Below are positions 22,481-32,305 of a stretch of DNA of 64,000 nucleotides, in pieces. The stretch spans positions 1 to 64,000 of the forward strand of contig QANZ01046202.1 in assembly GCA_003254925.1 (NCBI GenBank). The letters run 5' to 3'. Within the stretch, counting starts at the first letter, position 1; every line of letters begins with the position of its first letter. Made by a program: the position numbers and the translations under genes. Under the pieces are notes generated by a model, which had not been told where the DNA came from, searched no databases, and saw only the letters and a program-made list of their open reading frames with translations. This stretch comes from Chamaecrista fasciculata (Eukaryota > Streptophyta > Magnoliopsida > Fabales > Fabaceae).

Positions 22481-22909
22481 GGTAAATTACACTTTGGTAC
22501 CCTGTGGTTTGACCTTATTTCACTTTGGTACCCTGTGGTTTGAAACTTGACACTTTGGTACCCTGTGGTATTCTCCATTAACACTTTGGTACCCTTTGGA
22601 GCTATTTTGTAATTTTAACCATAACAAATTTTGCAAAAATTACATATTGACCCCAAAAAATTTTCAAAAAATTACAAATAGGTCCCTGGATACATATTAT
22701 ATAGGGACTAAAATGAAAAATTTAAAATTTTTTTGGGGTCAATATGTAATTTTTGCAAAATTTATTATGGTTAAAATTACAAAATAGCTCCAAAGGGTAC
22801 CAAAGTGTTAATGGAGAATACCACAAGGTACCAAAGTGTCAAGTTTCAAACCACAGGGTACCAAAGTGAAATAGGGTCAAACCATAGAGTACCAAAGTGT
22901 AATTTACCC
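22481..22909. mobile_element. MULE-like near-perfect hairpin of the GGGTAAATTAC family
   Basis: The element is almost entirely palindromic, with arms of about 190-200 bp around a short centre near 22690-22705. Each arm holds about four units of roughly 31 bp built on cactttggtaccctgtggtttg, including GGTACC words. Ends are ggtaaattacactttgg and ccaaagtgtaatttaccc. The 9-bp direct repeat taatttttt is at 22472-22480 and 22910-22918, with the first G of the left end apparently lost. It has no coding capacity. Confidence 0.85.
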
Positions 22910-23135
22910 TAATTTTTTTTAATAATTGTCCCAGTTTACATATGTATAGTTTTAAAGTCAATAACCACATAAATGTGGTTTCTTGATTTCTCACTTGGTT
23001 TCTCAATCAAATGGTGGAAGTTCAAATTTTGTCTTTAAGAATGAAAAATATTCTATAACTAACTATTTAATCTTAAATAGAGGACTCGTGACAAAAAAAA
23101 GTAATCATTATTCTCAATAGTAGATAAAAAAAAAA

Positions 23136-23780
23136 GGCAAAAGACCCTATCGTGCCCCTAACATTTGGGGTCAGTTTCAATTATACCCTAATGTTTGTTG
23201 TGTCAGTTATGCCCCCAATGTGAAATGCTGGTGACAATTATACCCTAATTTCAATTTTTTTTGGGGCCAAAGTCCTATTTTGGTCCCTCAAATTTGCTCA
23301 AAGTTCTATTTTGGACCCTCAAGTCTCTGGTGAACTTTCTGACGAGATACATGGCGGCCCCAACAAACTACGAAAACTCCTAATTCTAAGTTTTTTGACC
23401 TCTAGAGCTCAATAATGACCTCCATTTTGCGAAAAAATGACTGGCAAGCCGCCGAAAAATTACATAGTCGCAGAAAAATTACACAATCACTTAAAATCAT
23501 ATTTTTGGTAATTTGTTCACAAAATGAAAGCCGTCATTGAACTCAAGAGGTCAAAAAACCTTGGATTAGGAGTTTTCATAGTCATCGGAGCCGCCGTGTG
23601 TCTCGTCGAAAAGTTCGTCGGAGATTTGAGGGACAAAAATAGGACTTTGGCCAAAAAAATTAAAGTTAGAATACAATTGACACAAATGTTTCACATTGTA
23701 AGCATAATTGACACAAACAAACATTAAAAGCATAATTGACGCAAACGAACATTAAAAGCATAACTAACCCTGTTAAACTC
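23136..23780. mobile_element. Degraded MULE-like inverted-repeat element of the GGCAAAA family
   Basis: The left end ggcaaaagaccctatcgtgcccctaac resembles the end of the MULE at 7976. The centre is an inverted repeat: ggccaaagtcctattttggtccctcaaat at about 23265 pairs with gatttgagggacaaaaataggactttggcc at about 23628-23657. Outer arms are weaker and carry iterations of cataattgacacaaac. The right terminus is eroded and I could not find a target duplication, so the right boundary is approximate. Confidence 0.6.
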
Positions 23781-24462
23781 GCTTTTTTTTTTAAAAAAAC
23801 AAAAAAAATGGGTCATCTCCAACAATGTCCGTAGTCATCAAGTTGGAAGTAGGATCAACATGATCCACCATTAAACTCGCATTGACGTTACATCCAACAT
23901 CCGAAGTCCGAACTGTCATAAATATTGACGAACTCTCATAAATCGTACCGAATAACAAAAGCTGTCAACGACATGATTAAAAAATAATTTTAAAATTATG
24001 AGTCGTCGAGTACAACAATTCTATATTTATTACATGGATTAAAAATAATAATTTTGAAAATATAATATATTCTTGAAAATGACCTAATCTAATAAAATGT
24101 GATTTTTTTTTATTTATTTTAGTAAAGGGATGAGATTACTCTATTAGTCTATTCTCATGCAACTAGATTAATTTGAAATGATCAATTGATTAAAATATCC
24201 TAATTTCAAATTACATTATCTTTATTCGTAATTATTATTTTTTAATTATATTTAATAAAACTTTAAGTTTCTTTATAAATTATTTATTATTATTAGAATA
24301 TTATTACATATTATTCATTATAATTAGATGATTATTATAAAATTTGAAATTTCAGTATTTATTTTTAAAGTATGATTAATTATATTTTAAATATTTTTCA
24401 ATGATATATATTATTAATGTTATTTATAAATTATATTTATTACTTCTAAATAATAAGAAAGA
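23781..24462. other. Very AT-rich spacer
   Basis: No gene seen. From about 24000 onward the sequence is very AT-rich with many short tandem TTAT/ATTA words. It ends at the target duplication of a TRIM. Confidence 0.5.
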
Positions 24463-24467
24463 TTACT

Positions 24468-24789
24468 TGTTGAAGTCTTCCATTGCTTGGTTAAATGACA
24501 TTCTAAGTCTATATATATAATGTGATAATTATCTCTCTTGAGAGCTCATTTGAGGTGAGTTAGACATTTTTATATGATATCAGAGCCTAATTTTGGCATG
24601 TGTAGATGGATGAGTCTTACTACGGACTGCACTGAGGATAACCTTTAGCTTCACGCTCTTATATGTCGGGCATGAGGGGGCATATTGAAGTCTCACATTG
24701 CTTGGTTAAATAACATTTTAAGTCTATATATATAATGAGACAACTATCTCTACTTAAGAGCTCTTTTGGAGTAAGTCAGACTTTTCATA
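24468..24789 (+). mobile_element. TRIM (miniature LTR retrotransposon) with 5-bp TSD
   Basis: Two direct repeats of 107 bp (24468-24574 and 24683-24789) flank only 108 bp. The left one begins TGTTGAAGTC. Directly after it is tgatatcagagcc (24575-24587), one base off the initiator-Met primer site TGGTATCAGAGCC. The purine-rich word gcatgaggggg lies just before the right repeat. The direct repeat ttact occurs at 24463-24467 and 24790-24794. There is no coding capacity. All this fits a terminal-repeat retrotransposon in miniature. The right repeat starts TATTGAAG, a single change from the left. Confidence 0.88.
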
Positions 24790-24794
24790 TTACT

Positions 24795-25374
24795 ACTCAT
24801 CACCTTTTAGTTGTAACTTGTGACATATATAAGTAAACTAGAGGCTTTGCAAGCCCTAACGGGCACACAAATATGTATGTAAAATATAAAATTATTTAAA
24901 AATAATTTGTTAAAAGAGAATATCACATGGTACCAAAGTGTCACTTTTTAAATCACCGAGTACTAAAGTGAAATATGACCAAATCATAGAGTACCAAACT
25001 GTAATTTACCATTTTTTTTATGGAGTTTAAAATATTAATAAAAATCAAAAGTAACTTGTTTGGGGTGAGAGAACGTGGGCTAGAGGAAAGTGGGTGATTT
25101 CTTTTTATTTTTTATTTTTTTAATTCAGTAATTTTGATCAACCATAAAAGAGTTGAGTCATATAATATAGTATAGATATATATAGAGATGTGAGGAATAT
25201 TTTGATGCTAAGTATACGGCTTTCATTGCACAAAGTCAAAAAATACGACTCAACTGTGCCTATTAACGCAATCTTCAACGGTTCAATCCATGTGTCTAAA
25301 ATTAAAGTCTCAAGATATTTTCAACGTAGATGACGCCTTTCAAAATTCAAATAGTTTTTTCTTACTAGTAAGTT
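24795..25374. other. Spacer with a solo MULE-arm remnant
   Basis: At about 24920-25010 the text catggtaccaaagtgtcact...taccaaactgtaatttacc matches the right arm of the hairpin element at 22481-22909, so this is a fragment of the same family. The rest is AT-rich and shows no gene. Confidence 0.55.
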
Positions 25375-25657
25375 GGCCAAAGTCTCAAATTGGTCCTTTA
25401 TGTATGGAATAAATTTCAAATTGGTCCTTTGTTTTTTATTTATTTCTTATTGATCTTATATATTTCTATAATATTTTAAATTGGTCACAAAAATACTTTC
25501 AAAATACGATTTAACCTTATTTATTAGTGATTTTAACTAGACAACAAAAACTCTTCTAGAGTTAACACATAGCTTCAATCAATATGAAATAAATGAAAGA
25601 TAAGGAAGCAATTTAAAATCTATCCCATACATAAAAGACCAATTTGAGACTTTGGCC
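25375..25657. mobile_element. Small inverted-repeat element (MULE-like MITE)
   Basis: Starts ggccaaagtctcaaattggtcctttatgta and ends with its inverse tacataaaagaccaatttgagactttggcc. Arms are about 30 bp and highly similar, 283 bp overall. I could not see an exact target duplication, so the class is inferred from the GGCCAAA-type ends shared with other elements here. Confidence 0.6.
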
Positions 25658-26591
25658 AATTTAGTTTATAGGATCGAACAAGATAATAAAAAGTGTAGTT
25701 TTTGAAGTAAAAAAAAAAATTGTTCTCTATTAGTCATATATACTAGCTAAGACAAACATATAAAGTAAAAATATTTTTGAACTTTAAACTCCTAACTAAA
25801 AGATCATTCTTATCTTTTAGTTCGTGAGTCCTTCTCGTTGATACCTCTTTCAAACAAACCCATCCCTATCCAATCAAAATTGTTTTTAACAAAGATAAAT
25901 GTTTATTTAACTCTTTTATGAATTGAATTATCAATTCAGATTTAATACCGATTTACATATCATCACCAGTCAAATAATTGATACTAATAACAAGTAACAA
26001 GACCTATTTTTGTGATTTTCTTTCTAGTGTCGTAGTGATAGTGTCCGCTTTCCATCTCGGAGGGCAAATACACGTGGTTTGGCCTCCCACTGTCATATGA
26101 AGGTTTAAGCTAAGAGTGAGCCATAGAAGAGTAGAAGGGCGAAGGAGAGCAGGTAACATGCAATAAGCAACAAGTACCAAGTACCTCCTGCTATTCTTTT
26201 TTCCGTAAATCATGATTGCATTAATCAATAGAGTTTAGAGAGGGATACATCACCATTCACCAACCAATAATTAAGGCACACAATTTTAGCGTTATTTGAA
26301 GTTTCATCCTTTCAAGTTTAAAAGTCACAAAAGGAGAATAAGTTGAACTTTTGAAGACCTTTTTTCTCGGAATCCATTGATGCCAGAAAAGATAAACACA
26401 GAGGGTTCCCATACAGGAATTATATATTAAAAAAAAAAAAAATTGAACTTGTAGCTACCTCTCCAGCTATTCAATGTTCAAGTTAATTATGATCAAACCC
26501 AAGCTTTTATATCCAGCTGGCGTCATTAATATCAAAACTAAATTTGCATGTGTCTGTAAAGCTGACTAATTAGCTAGCTGAGTGTAGCATA
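25658..26591. other. Intergenic, nothing recognised
   Basis: No supported gene on either strand. A minus-strand frame at 26004-26228 has no recognisable domain. An A run occurs at about 26428-26441. Confidence 0.4.
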
Positions 26592-26963
26592 GGGTTGTAC
26601 ATGTGGCCTGAAAAACTCGACAACCCGGTCCGGTCTGGAGTACACTCATTTTTTTTAAATTTATATAATATAATTTTATATTTTCTACTACTAAATATCT
26701 TTTTAATTGTTGAAAATACATATGTAATATTATTCTATCAATTTTATATGAAAAAATACATAAATATATATTTAATTTTAATTAAATCAATATTTTTTTA
26801 ATAAATAATTTAAATTAAATATTTTTATTAATAAAAATATCATTGAATTAATTATTTCATCAATATATACAAATTAAAAAAATATACAAATTAAATAAAT
26901 AAATTAAATAAAAAAATTTCAAAAAAGAAAAGTTATGCCCCGGCCGGTCAGTGTACACCCCAA
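26592..26963. mobile_element. Possible hAT-type MITE
   Basis: The left end gggttgtacatgtggcctg and the right end cggtcagtgtacacccc are imperfect inverted repeats of the GGGTGTACA type seen on plant hAT MITEs. The interior is nearly pure A/T. I found no clear 8-bp target duplication, so both class and limits are tentative. Confidence 0.4.
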
Positions 26964-27081
26964 CATGTATCGGATTAGAGTGGTCAGCTTTAATTTCTCT
27001 CTTGTCAACAGAATTTGCACAAAGATGAATAAAAGTAAAATGTGGAGAGGGAAGAAAGAGATTTTGGTTTAACTTCTTCAT

Positions 27082-27290
27082 ATTTTTTTTTTTTTGTGTG
27101 AGGAAAAGTTTAGGTGAGTTGAGCCTCGGAGGCTTACCAAGGTTAGGGCAGGCCTTCAGGCTTTATGAAGGCTTATAAAGATACTTATAGATCGCCTACA
27201 ACAAGGCCCTCACATCAGTAGTGAGAATCGAACTCACGACTTTGTGAGTTATTAGTCGACTTCTTACCAACAGGGCCAACCTTTGTTGGC
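27082..27290 (-). mobile_element. tRNA-derived SINE with 12-bp TSD
   Basis: Read on the minus strand, the element begins near the words ggttggccctgttggtaag (A box, plus-strand 27264-27284). It has the B-box-like gagttcgattctc at plus-strand 27223-27235 and ends in a poly(A) tail (T run at 27083-27095). The 12-bp direct repeat taacttcttcat flanks it exactly at 27070-27081 and 27291-27302. This is a complete, short (about 209 bp) polymerase III type retroposon. It has no coding capacity. Confidence 0.93.
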
Positions 27291-27302
27291 TAACTTCTTC
27301 AT

Positions 27303-29456
27303 TTGTTTTAAAGCATTTAAGCAGGTTTCTAGAGAGAGTCAACTTCTTTTGAAAAAAAAATAGNCCAGAAAAGGGTGGAGCCATATAATATAAGATAATA
27401 TATATATATATACATTTCTTAATATCTCATAACTTCATTCATTTTCTTTTCGGATCCGCTCCTTGATTCACCACTCGGAATTACATTATGTCTTCAAGCA
27501 ATGATGAATTGCTGGTACTTTAATTAGGTCAATTATTTGTTGCCAAAGGTCAAGTCCGATCAGCCCTAGTTCTAACATTTGATCGACGCGTCTAGATAAT
27601 TCAGTAACAGACTCACAGTCCACGTTGCCTCTTGAGACTTTAATTGAAATACAAGATCATTTAATGTTATTCCGAACTAGCCACGTGCAAGATAAACATA
27701 GATCATCTCATTTGTGTAGCAAACGATGTTGGCAAGATTAGCTACAATCCTTAAACTTGGTGGCCTATATATATTAATGGAGGCAGCCTGAGTAGTGATC
27801 CACTCCATCGCCTGCAATAACTAAGACAACCTGCCGGTAACTTTGGGCCTTGATTGGTAGCTGTATAACATAACATGTGGCATGTGCCTATAGAATAAGA
27901 GCCACTTGATTTATTACTGAAGCGTGACGATAATATGGATAAGGATCATCAACTCTCACACTCTTCATAGTTCATAGGAACCTTCCTATGGCATTGAGAA
28001 TAGATAACGAGTATCAATTAAGTTTAAGTACATCCTATATATAGTAAGTCAGCAGTTTTCGTGTCATTGCTTACGTTATAGTATCCATATATATATATAT
28101 ATGATTAAAAAAAGGCGAATCTAGACGCACGTACATGCGTGTAGCTGGGTTTTATATGAGACATTGACTCATTGAGACTCAAAGTATATTATATATATAT
28201 ATATGTATATATATGGTGTCTAGGTCACGGCTACCTCACCTTTCACCCAACCCCAAATATTAGCTCCCTTAATTGTTACCAAACATTCGTAGGATGAATC
28301 AATAAGATGCATGTGCATCTGACTCCCTTGACCATGACCAGCCAAAACTGGATATATATTGCGGCAAACCACGCTCACTTTTATCCCAACGAGTGTGCTA
28401 CTTGCATTCGAAAATCCTACACTACATATACCCGATCGAATCCTTTCAGGTGTCAACTGAACGACCAATTCCATTTAAAAAATATACACATTCATACAAA
28501 ATAAAAGTTTTTTTTTTCTAATTAGTGAAATTCATCCTTAATTAGAATACATGCATGTTTATATATGTAAATATTCTTAAAAAATTAATTTAGTTGATGA
28601 TATATTTATTTACAAACTCTGTCTACCTTAAAGTTTATTTATATATATTGAGACACATAAAAAACCCTCGCTAATGCCAGGCAAACAGAATCTAAATACA
28701 GGGTCAACGCCCGAGGTTCCTAAATGAATATGATATCAGAATAGATATGCTTGGTTAGGTTCGTGGGACCTCGTTAAACTGATATATATATACATATTTT
28801 TTTGCTCAAATATATATATATATATACATATTAATTTGCATATATGTATATATTATTCTTCGTGTCTAGTGTGTGCGAGTTTGAAACAGGGCAACTAAGT
28901 CCCACAGGAGTACACCATGGGAAGCGATGGTGTCGTCATTTTGCAACTATCGGGAATTTAGGCCATTGCATGCGGACGCCAGGCAAATGTTTTGACATTA
29001 TTCTAAAATCTAAACAATTAAATATTGAAAATACTGAATAGTACATTGCCTTGTGAACCCAATAACGTTTAATTATATCTATTGATGTCTCTCGTGATGA
29101 TAGGTTATGGGTAGATAAATATAAAATGAGGTAGCTAGCTAGCTTTAATTTATGTTTGTTCATGACACGAGAACTCTTTTCATTTCTGTACTCATGTGGT
29201 GCGACGTACCTAACCCATCTTGTAAAATGAAGGGACAAAGGGAGCTGTTTTGAAGAATTAAAGGACCAGTATATATATTGATTGGGACGGAAAGGAAGTT
29301 TATTAGCAGCTGGTATATATGGTTATTATGGATATACAAGGGGCAATAAACTAACCTCATAAACCAGAATTAAAATTTTAAACTACGGCTTACCAAATTG
29401 GATTCTTGTACGTTTGGTAAAGAAAAGGTAAATAGAAGAAAGACTAATTTATTAAA
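27303..29456. other. Intergenic with AT microsatellites and one N
   Basis: No gene supported. It contains a single N at 27364, followed by text (ccagaaaagggtggagccat) shared with 12270-12300. TA dinucleotide runs occur at about 27402-27412, 28088-28102, 28188-28216 and 28805-28835. Short frames in this stretch lack domains and lie in unstructured sequence. Confidence 0.5.
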
Positions 29457-30073
29457 AGGTTAAAGTATTATTTTGGTCATTTATACGTTTAGAGTAATTA
29501 AAAATCAATTTAATCTTTTATGTTTTCTTTGTAGGAGTCTTTTATGTTTTATCTAAGTAAATTTTGCCATGTTTTAAAAATAACTCAGTTTCATTCTGTC
29601 GTTAATTTTTTTTTACAAAAATATATGGTTAATATGAACATTTTGATATTTTCAAGTTTTAAATAAATTTTATTTTATTTTGGTGATTATTATTATTTCA
29701 CATATTACTAATATTTAAATATAAACTTTTTTTCTTATAAAAATTAAGATTAAAAAATCTAGTGTATTTGACCAAAAGAAAAACATGTAGTGTTTTTTTC
29801 AAAAAAAAATTATAATTTTTTTTTACAAATTATAGTGTAAAATTTCACAAAAAATATTCATCTAAAATTTGATAACAAAAACCTATTAAGATGTCAAAAG
29901 ATGTTAAATGGTTTTATTAAGAATTCATATGATATAAGTATAAGACAAAATTGATTTTTTTTTTAAAAAAATAAAATATGAAGGATGAGCTAGACTGACT
30001 CAAATATAATATAATGGACAAAATTGAATTTGATTCTAAACTTAACGGACCAAAAAAGAGTATTTTTACCTTT
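29457..30073. mobile_element. Degenerate inverted-repeat element
   Basis: The left part ggttaaagtattattttggtcattta and the right part ccaaaaaagagtatttttacc are imperfect inverted repeats. Both are followed inward by matching words about cgtttagag/ctaaacttaacgg. The interior is A/T-rich. No exact target duplication was seen, so the limits are approximate. Confidence 0.45.
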
Positions 30074-31208
30074 CTATAAAGGAACTGTACAACCACGAGT
30101 AAAAAAGTGTGATCTTCATGTTATCTTAAATTTAAAGGTGTATTATACTTTTGAATTGATTAATATTGTTACAAGTAGGTGAGGTAACTTGCCAATTGAA
30201 AGGGATAATTTTTTTAAAAAAAGAGAAATATACATTGGCCATTAGCTTTTCAAAATTGAAGGTTCCAGAGTGTTATTTGTTTTGCCAGCGTGGAGTCCAC
30301 GTGTGAAGCTGTTACTCGAGGTGGAATTAAGCTTTGGCTTCGTTATGCATTACTCATTACCAGTTACCACCGTGACGTGGCGCGTAATGTCACGTGCTTC
30401 ATTGGAAACCTGAAGGCATTCAAATTTGCTAAGCTAGCTGCCATTGAGTGAGTGCCAGTTGGATCCATCTACGCTTTTTAAGAAAAATAAAAGCGTCCTC
30501 CAGACTGTCATCCTAAATGGAATTCCCATTCTACCCTTTCTATAGAGGTATCTTAATATCTTATTGTTATCCTAAAGGGTAATTTTGACAGTCAACATTA
30601 GTTGACCTAAGCTGGACCTGGAGTGGAGGGCATCCTCTTCGTTTCGTATGTAACATCAGTGAAGAAAAAAAGGTTGCGCGGTTAGTTCTCAGACTCTTCA
30701 TCCTCCAATGGTTTGGTTTTTGTGTGACGAGCGTGAAGTTCACTCAAGTACTCATCACGGGATTAGAAATTCAGAATAAACTTTCGCATAAAGCAACGCG
30801 CTTAATTCCCTACTTCCTCCGGTTCTAGATCTCACCTTTAAAGTAAATACACAAGAGATTAAAAAAATAATTAGCTTACTTAGAATGAACAAAAAAAATG
30901 AGATAAATAGATTAAATTATCTTTATTAAATTACTTGAAAAAATGTTTATACATTTATGATTATACTATATAATAGAGATAAAATAGTAAACAAATAATT
31001 AATTTTTTCTTGAGTTTATAAAACATTAAATATTTTAAAATAAAAATTACTTTCTAAAACATTAGAAGTAATAGTATTGTTTGTTTGGACCCTTCCCTAA
31101 AGTAAAAGGGCACTCTCTTAGCTTCCTGGCAGGTCCATTAATTGCAGTAAAAAACACGTTGTCTCATTAATTAATCTCCCCCCTAATCCAACTCCTATAT
31201 CTCGCACT
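30074..31208. other. Upstream region of EXORDIUM, with two G-boxes
   Basis: No gene seen. CACGTG hexamers occur at 30298-30303 and 30391-30396, the second next to tgacgtgg. They lie roughly 1 kb upstream of the EXO start. Such motifs are bound by bZIP and bHLH/BZR-type factors. A link to EXO regulation is only an inference from position. Confidence 0.45.
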
Positions 31209-31216
31209 TATAAATA
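31209..31216 (+). promoter_or_regulatory. TATA box of EXORDIUM
   Basis: TATAAATA lies 130 bp upstream of the ATG at 31346, followed by a C/T-rich and A/C-rich leader. The spacing is normal for a plant gene with a short 5' UTR. Confidence 0.75.
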
Positions 31217-31345
31217 GAGCTATCTCCCATCTCCATTATCCTCAATCCACAAGCAAATATTCAATTTTTCTCTGAGTTTCACTACTAGTCTACTACTACC
31301 ATTTCAAACACCACTAGCACCTCTGCTTTGGTCCAATTGAAAAAA

Positions 31346-32305
31346 ATGGCTACTTTTCTTCCTTCTCATTGCTTTCTTCAAATCTTCCTTCTCATCTCCG
31401 TTTTTCACCTTTCTTTCGCCACTCGCAGGCTGAATGAGCTGGTGCAAGACCAGTCTCAGCTTCTTCATTACCACAATGGTCCTCTTCTTTCTGGCAAAAT
31501 ATCCATCAATCTCATATGGTACGGTAAATTCAGCCCTTCCCAAAAAGCCATCATCTCCGATTTCATTACCTCTTTGTCATCTTCAACTGCTCAGCCACAG
31601 AACAGCCAACCCTCTGTTGCCACGTGGTGGAAAACCACCGATAAATACTACCACCTCTCCAACAAAAAGGCTTCTTCTCCTGCCCTTTCATTGGGCAAGC
31701 AGATTCTCGACGACAAATACTCACTGGGGAAGTCACTCACAACCAAACAAATCATCGAATTGGCTTCCAAGGGAGAACAGAACAACGCCATTAACGTCGT
31801 TCTAACCTCTGCTGACGTGGCCGTGGAAGGTTTTTGCATGAGCCGATGTGGGACACACGGGTCATCTTCTTCAGCGAGTCACATAAAGGGAAAGAACAAC
31901 AAGTTCGCTTACATTTGGGTAGGTAACTCGGAAACTCAGTGCCCTGGTCAGTGCGCATGGCCATTCCACCAGCCAATTTATGGACCACAGAACCCACCAT
32001 TGGTTGCGCCCAACAACGATGTGGGTCTTGACGGAATGGTTATCAATTTGGCTAGCCTCTTGGCTGGGACCACTACGAACCCATTTGGAAATGGGTTCTT
32101 TCAGGGTCCGGCTGAGGCACCACTTGAGGCTGCATCTGCTTGTACAGGGGTTTATGGGAAAGGAGCATACCCTGGTTACGCTGGGAACTTACTCGTGGAT
32201 TCTACTACGGGTGCTAGCTACAATGCACACGGTGCTAATGGCAGGAAGTATCTGCTTCCCGCCTTGTATGATCCTTCTACATCATCTTGCTCACCACTCG
32301 TGTGA
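31346..32305 (+). CDS. EXO: EXORDIUM / phosphate-induced protein 1 family, secreted
   Basis: An intronless 319-residue protein, normal length for the family. I chose the ATG at 31346 because it follows the TATA box and opens directly on a hydrophobic signal peptide (residues 1 to about 24, ending HLSFA). The mature part shows family motifs in order: the [10 protein letters not shown] segment near residue 57, [10 protein letters not shown] near 98, and a Cys-rich middle ([26 protein letters not shown]). The conserved C-terminal part follows ([57 protein letters not shown]). EXO proteins act in the apoplast and are linked to brassinosteroid-promoted growth and carbon status in Arabidopsis; the biochemical activity is unknown. 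A truncated paralogue follows at 35.1 kb, and PTPA comes next. Confidence 0.96.
   Translation: MATFLPSHCFLQIFLLISVFHLSFATRRLNELVQDQSQLLHYHNGPLLSGKISINLIWYGKFSPSQKAIISDFITSLSSSTAQPQNSQPSVATWWKTTDKYYHLSNKKASSPALSLGKQILDDKYSLGKSLTTKQIIELASKGEQNNAINVVLTSADVAVEGFCMSRCGTHGSSSSASHIKGKNNKFAYIWVGNSETQCPGQCAWPFHQPIYGPQNPPLVAPNNDVGLDGMVINLASLLAGTTTNPFGNGFFQGPAEAPLEAASACTGVYGKGAYPGYAGNLLVDSTTGASYNAHGANGRKYLLPALYDPSTSSCSPLV

Noticed and set aside
23524..23727. 67-codon plus-strand frame
   Set aside because: It is one arm of an inverted-repeat element. The mirrored arm gives equally open but unrelated text.
27205..27290. Functional tRNA gene
   Set aside because: The A and B boxes belong to a SINE with poly(A) tail and target duplication, and no tRNA cloverleaf closes.
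31328..31345. Upstream in-frame extension of EXO
   Set aside because: It would need a TTG start. The ATG at 31346 opens directly on a good signal peptide.
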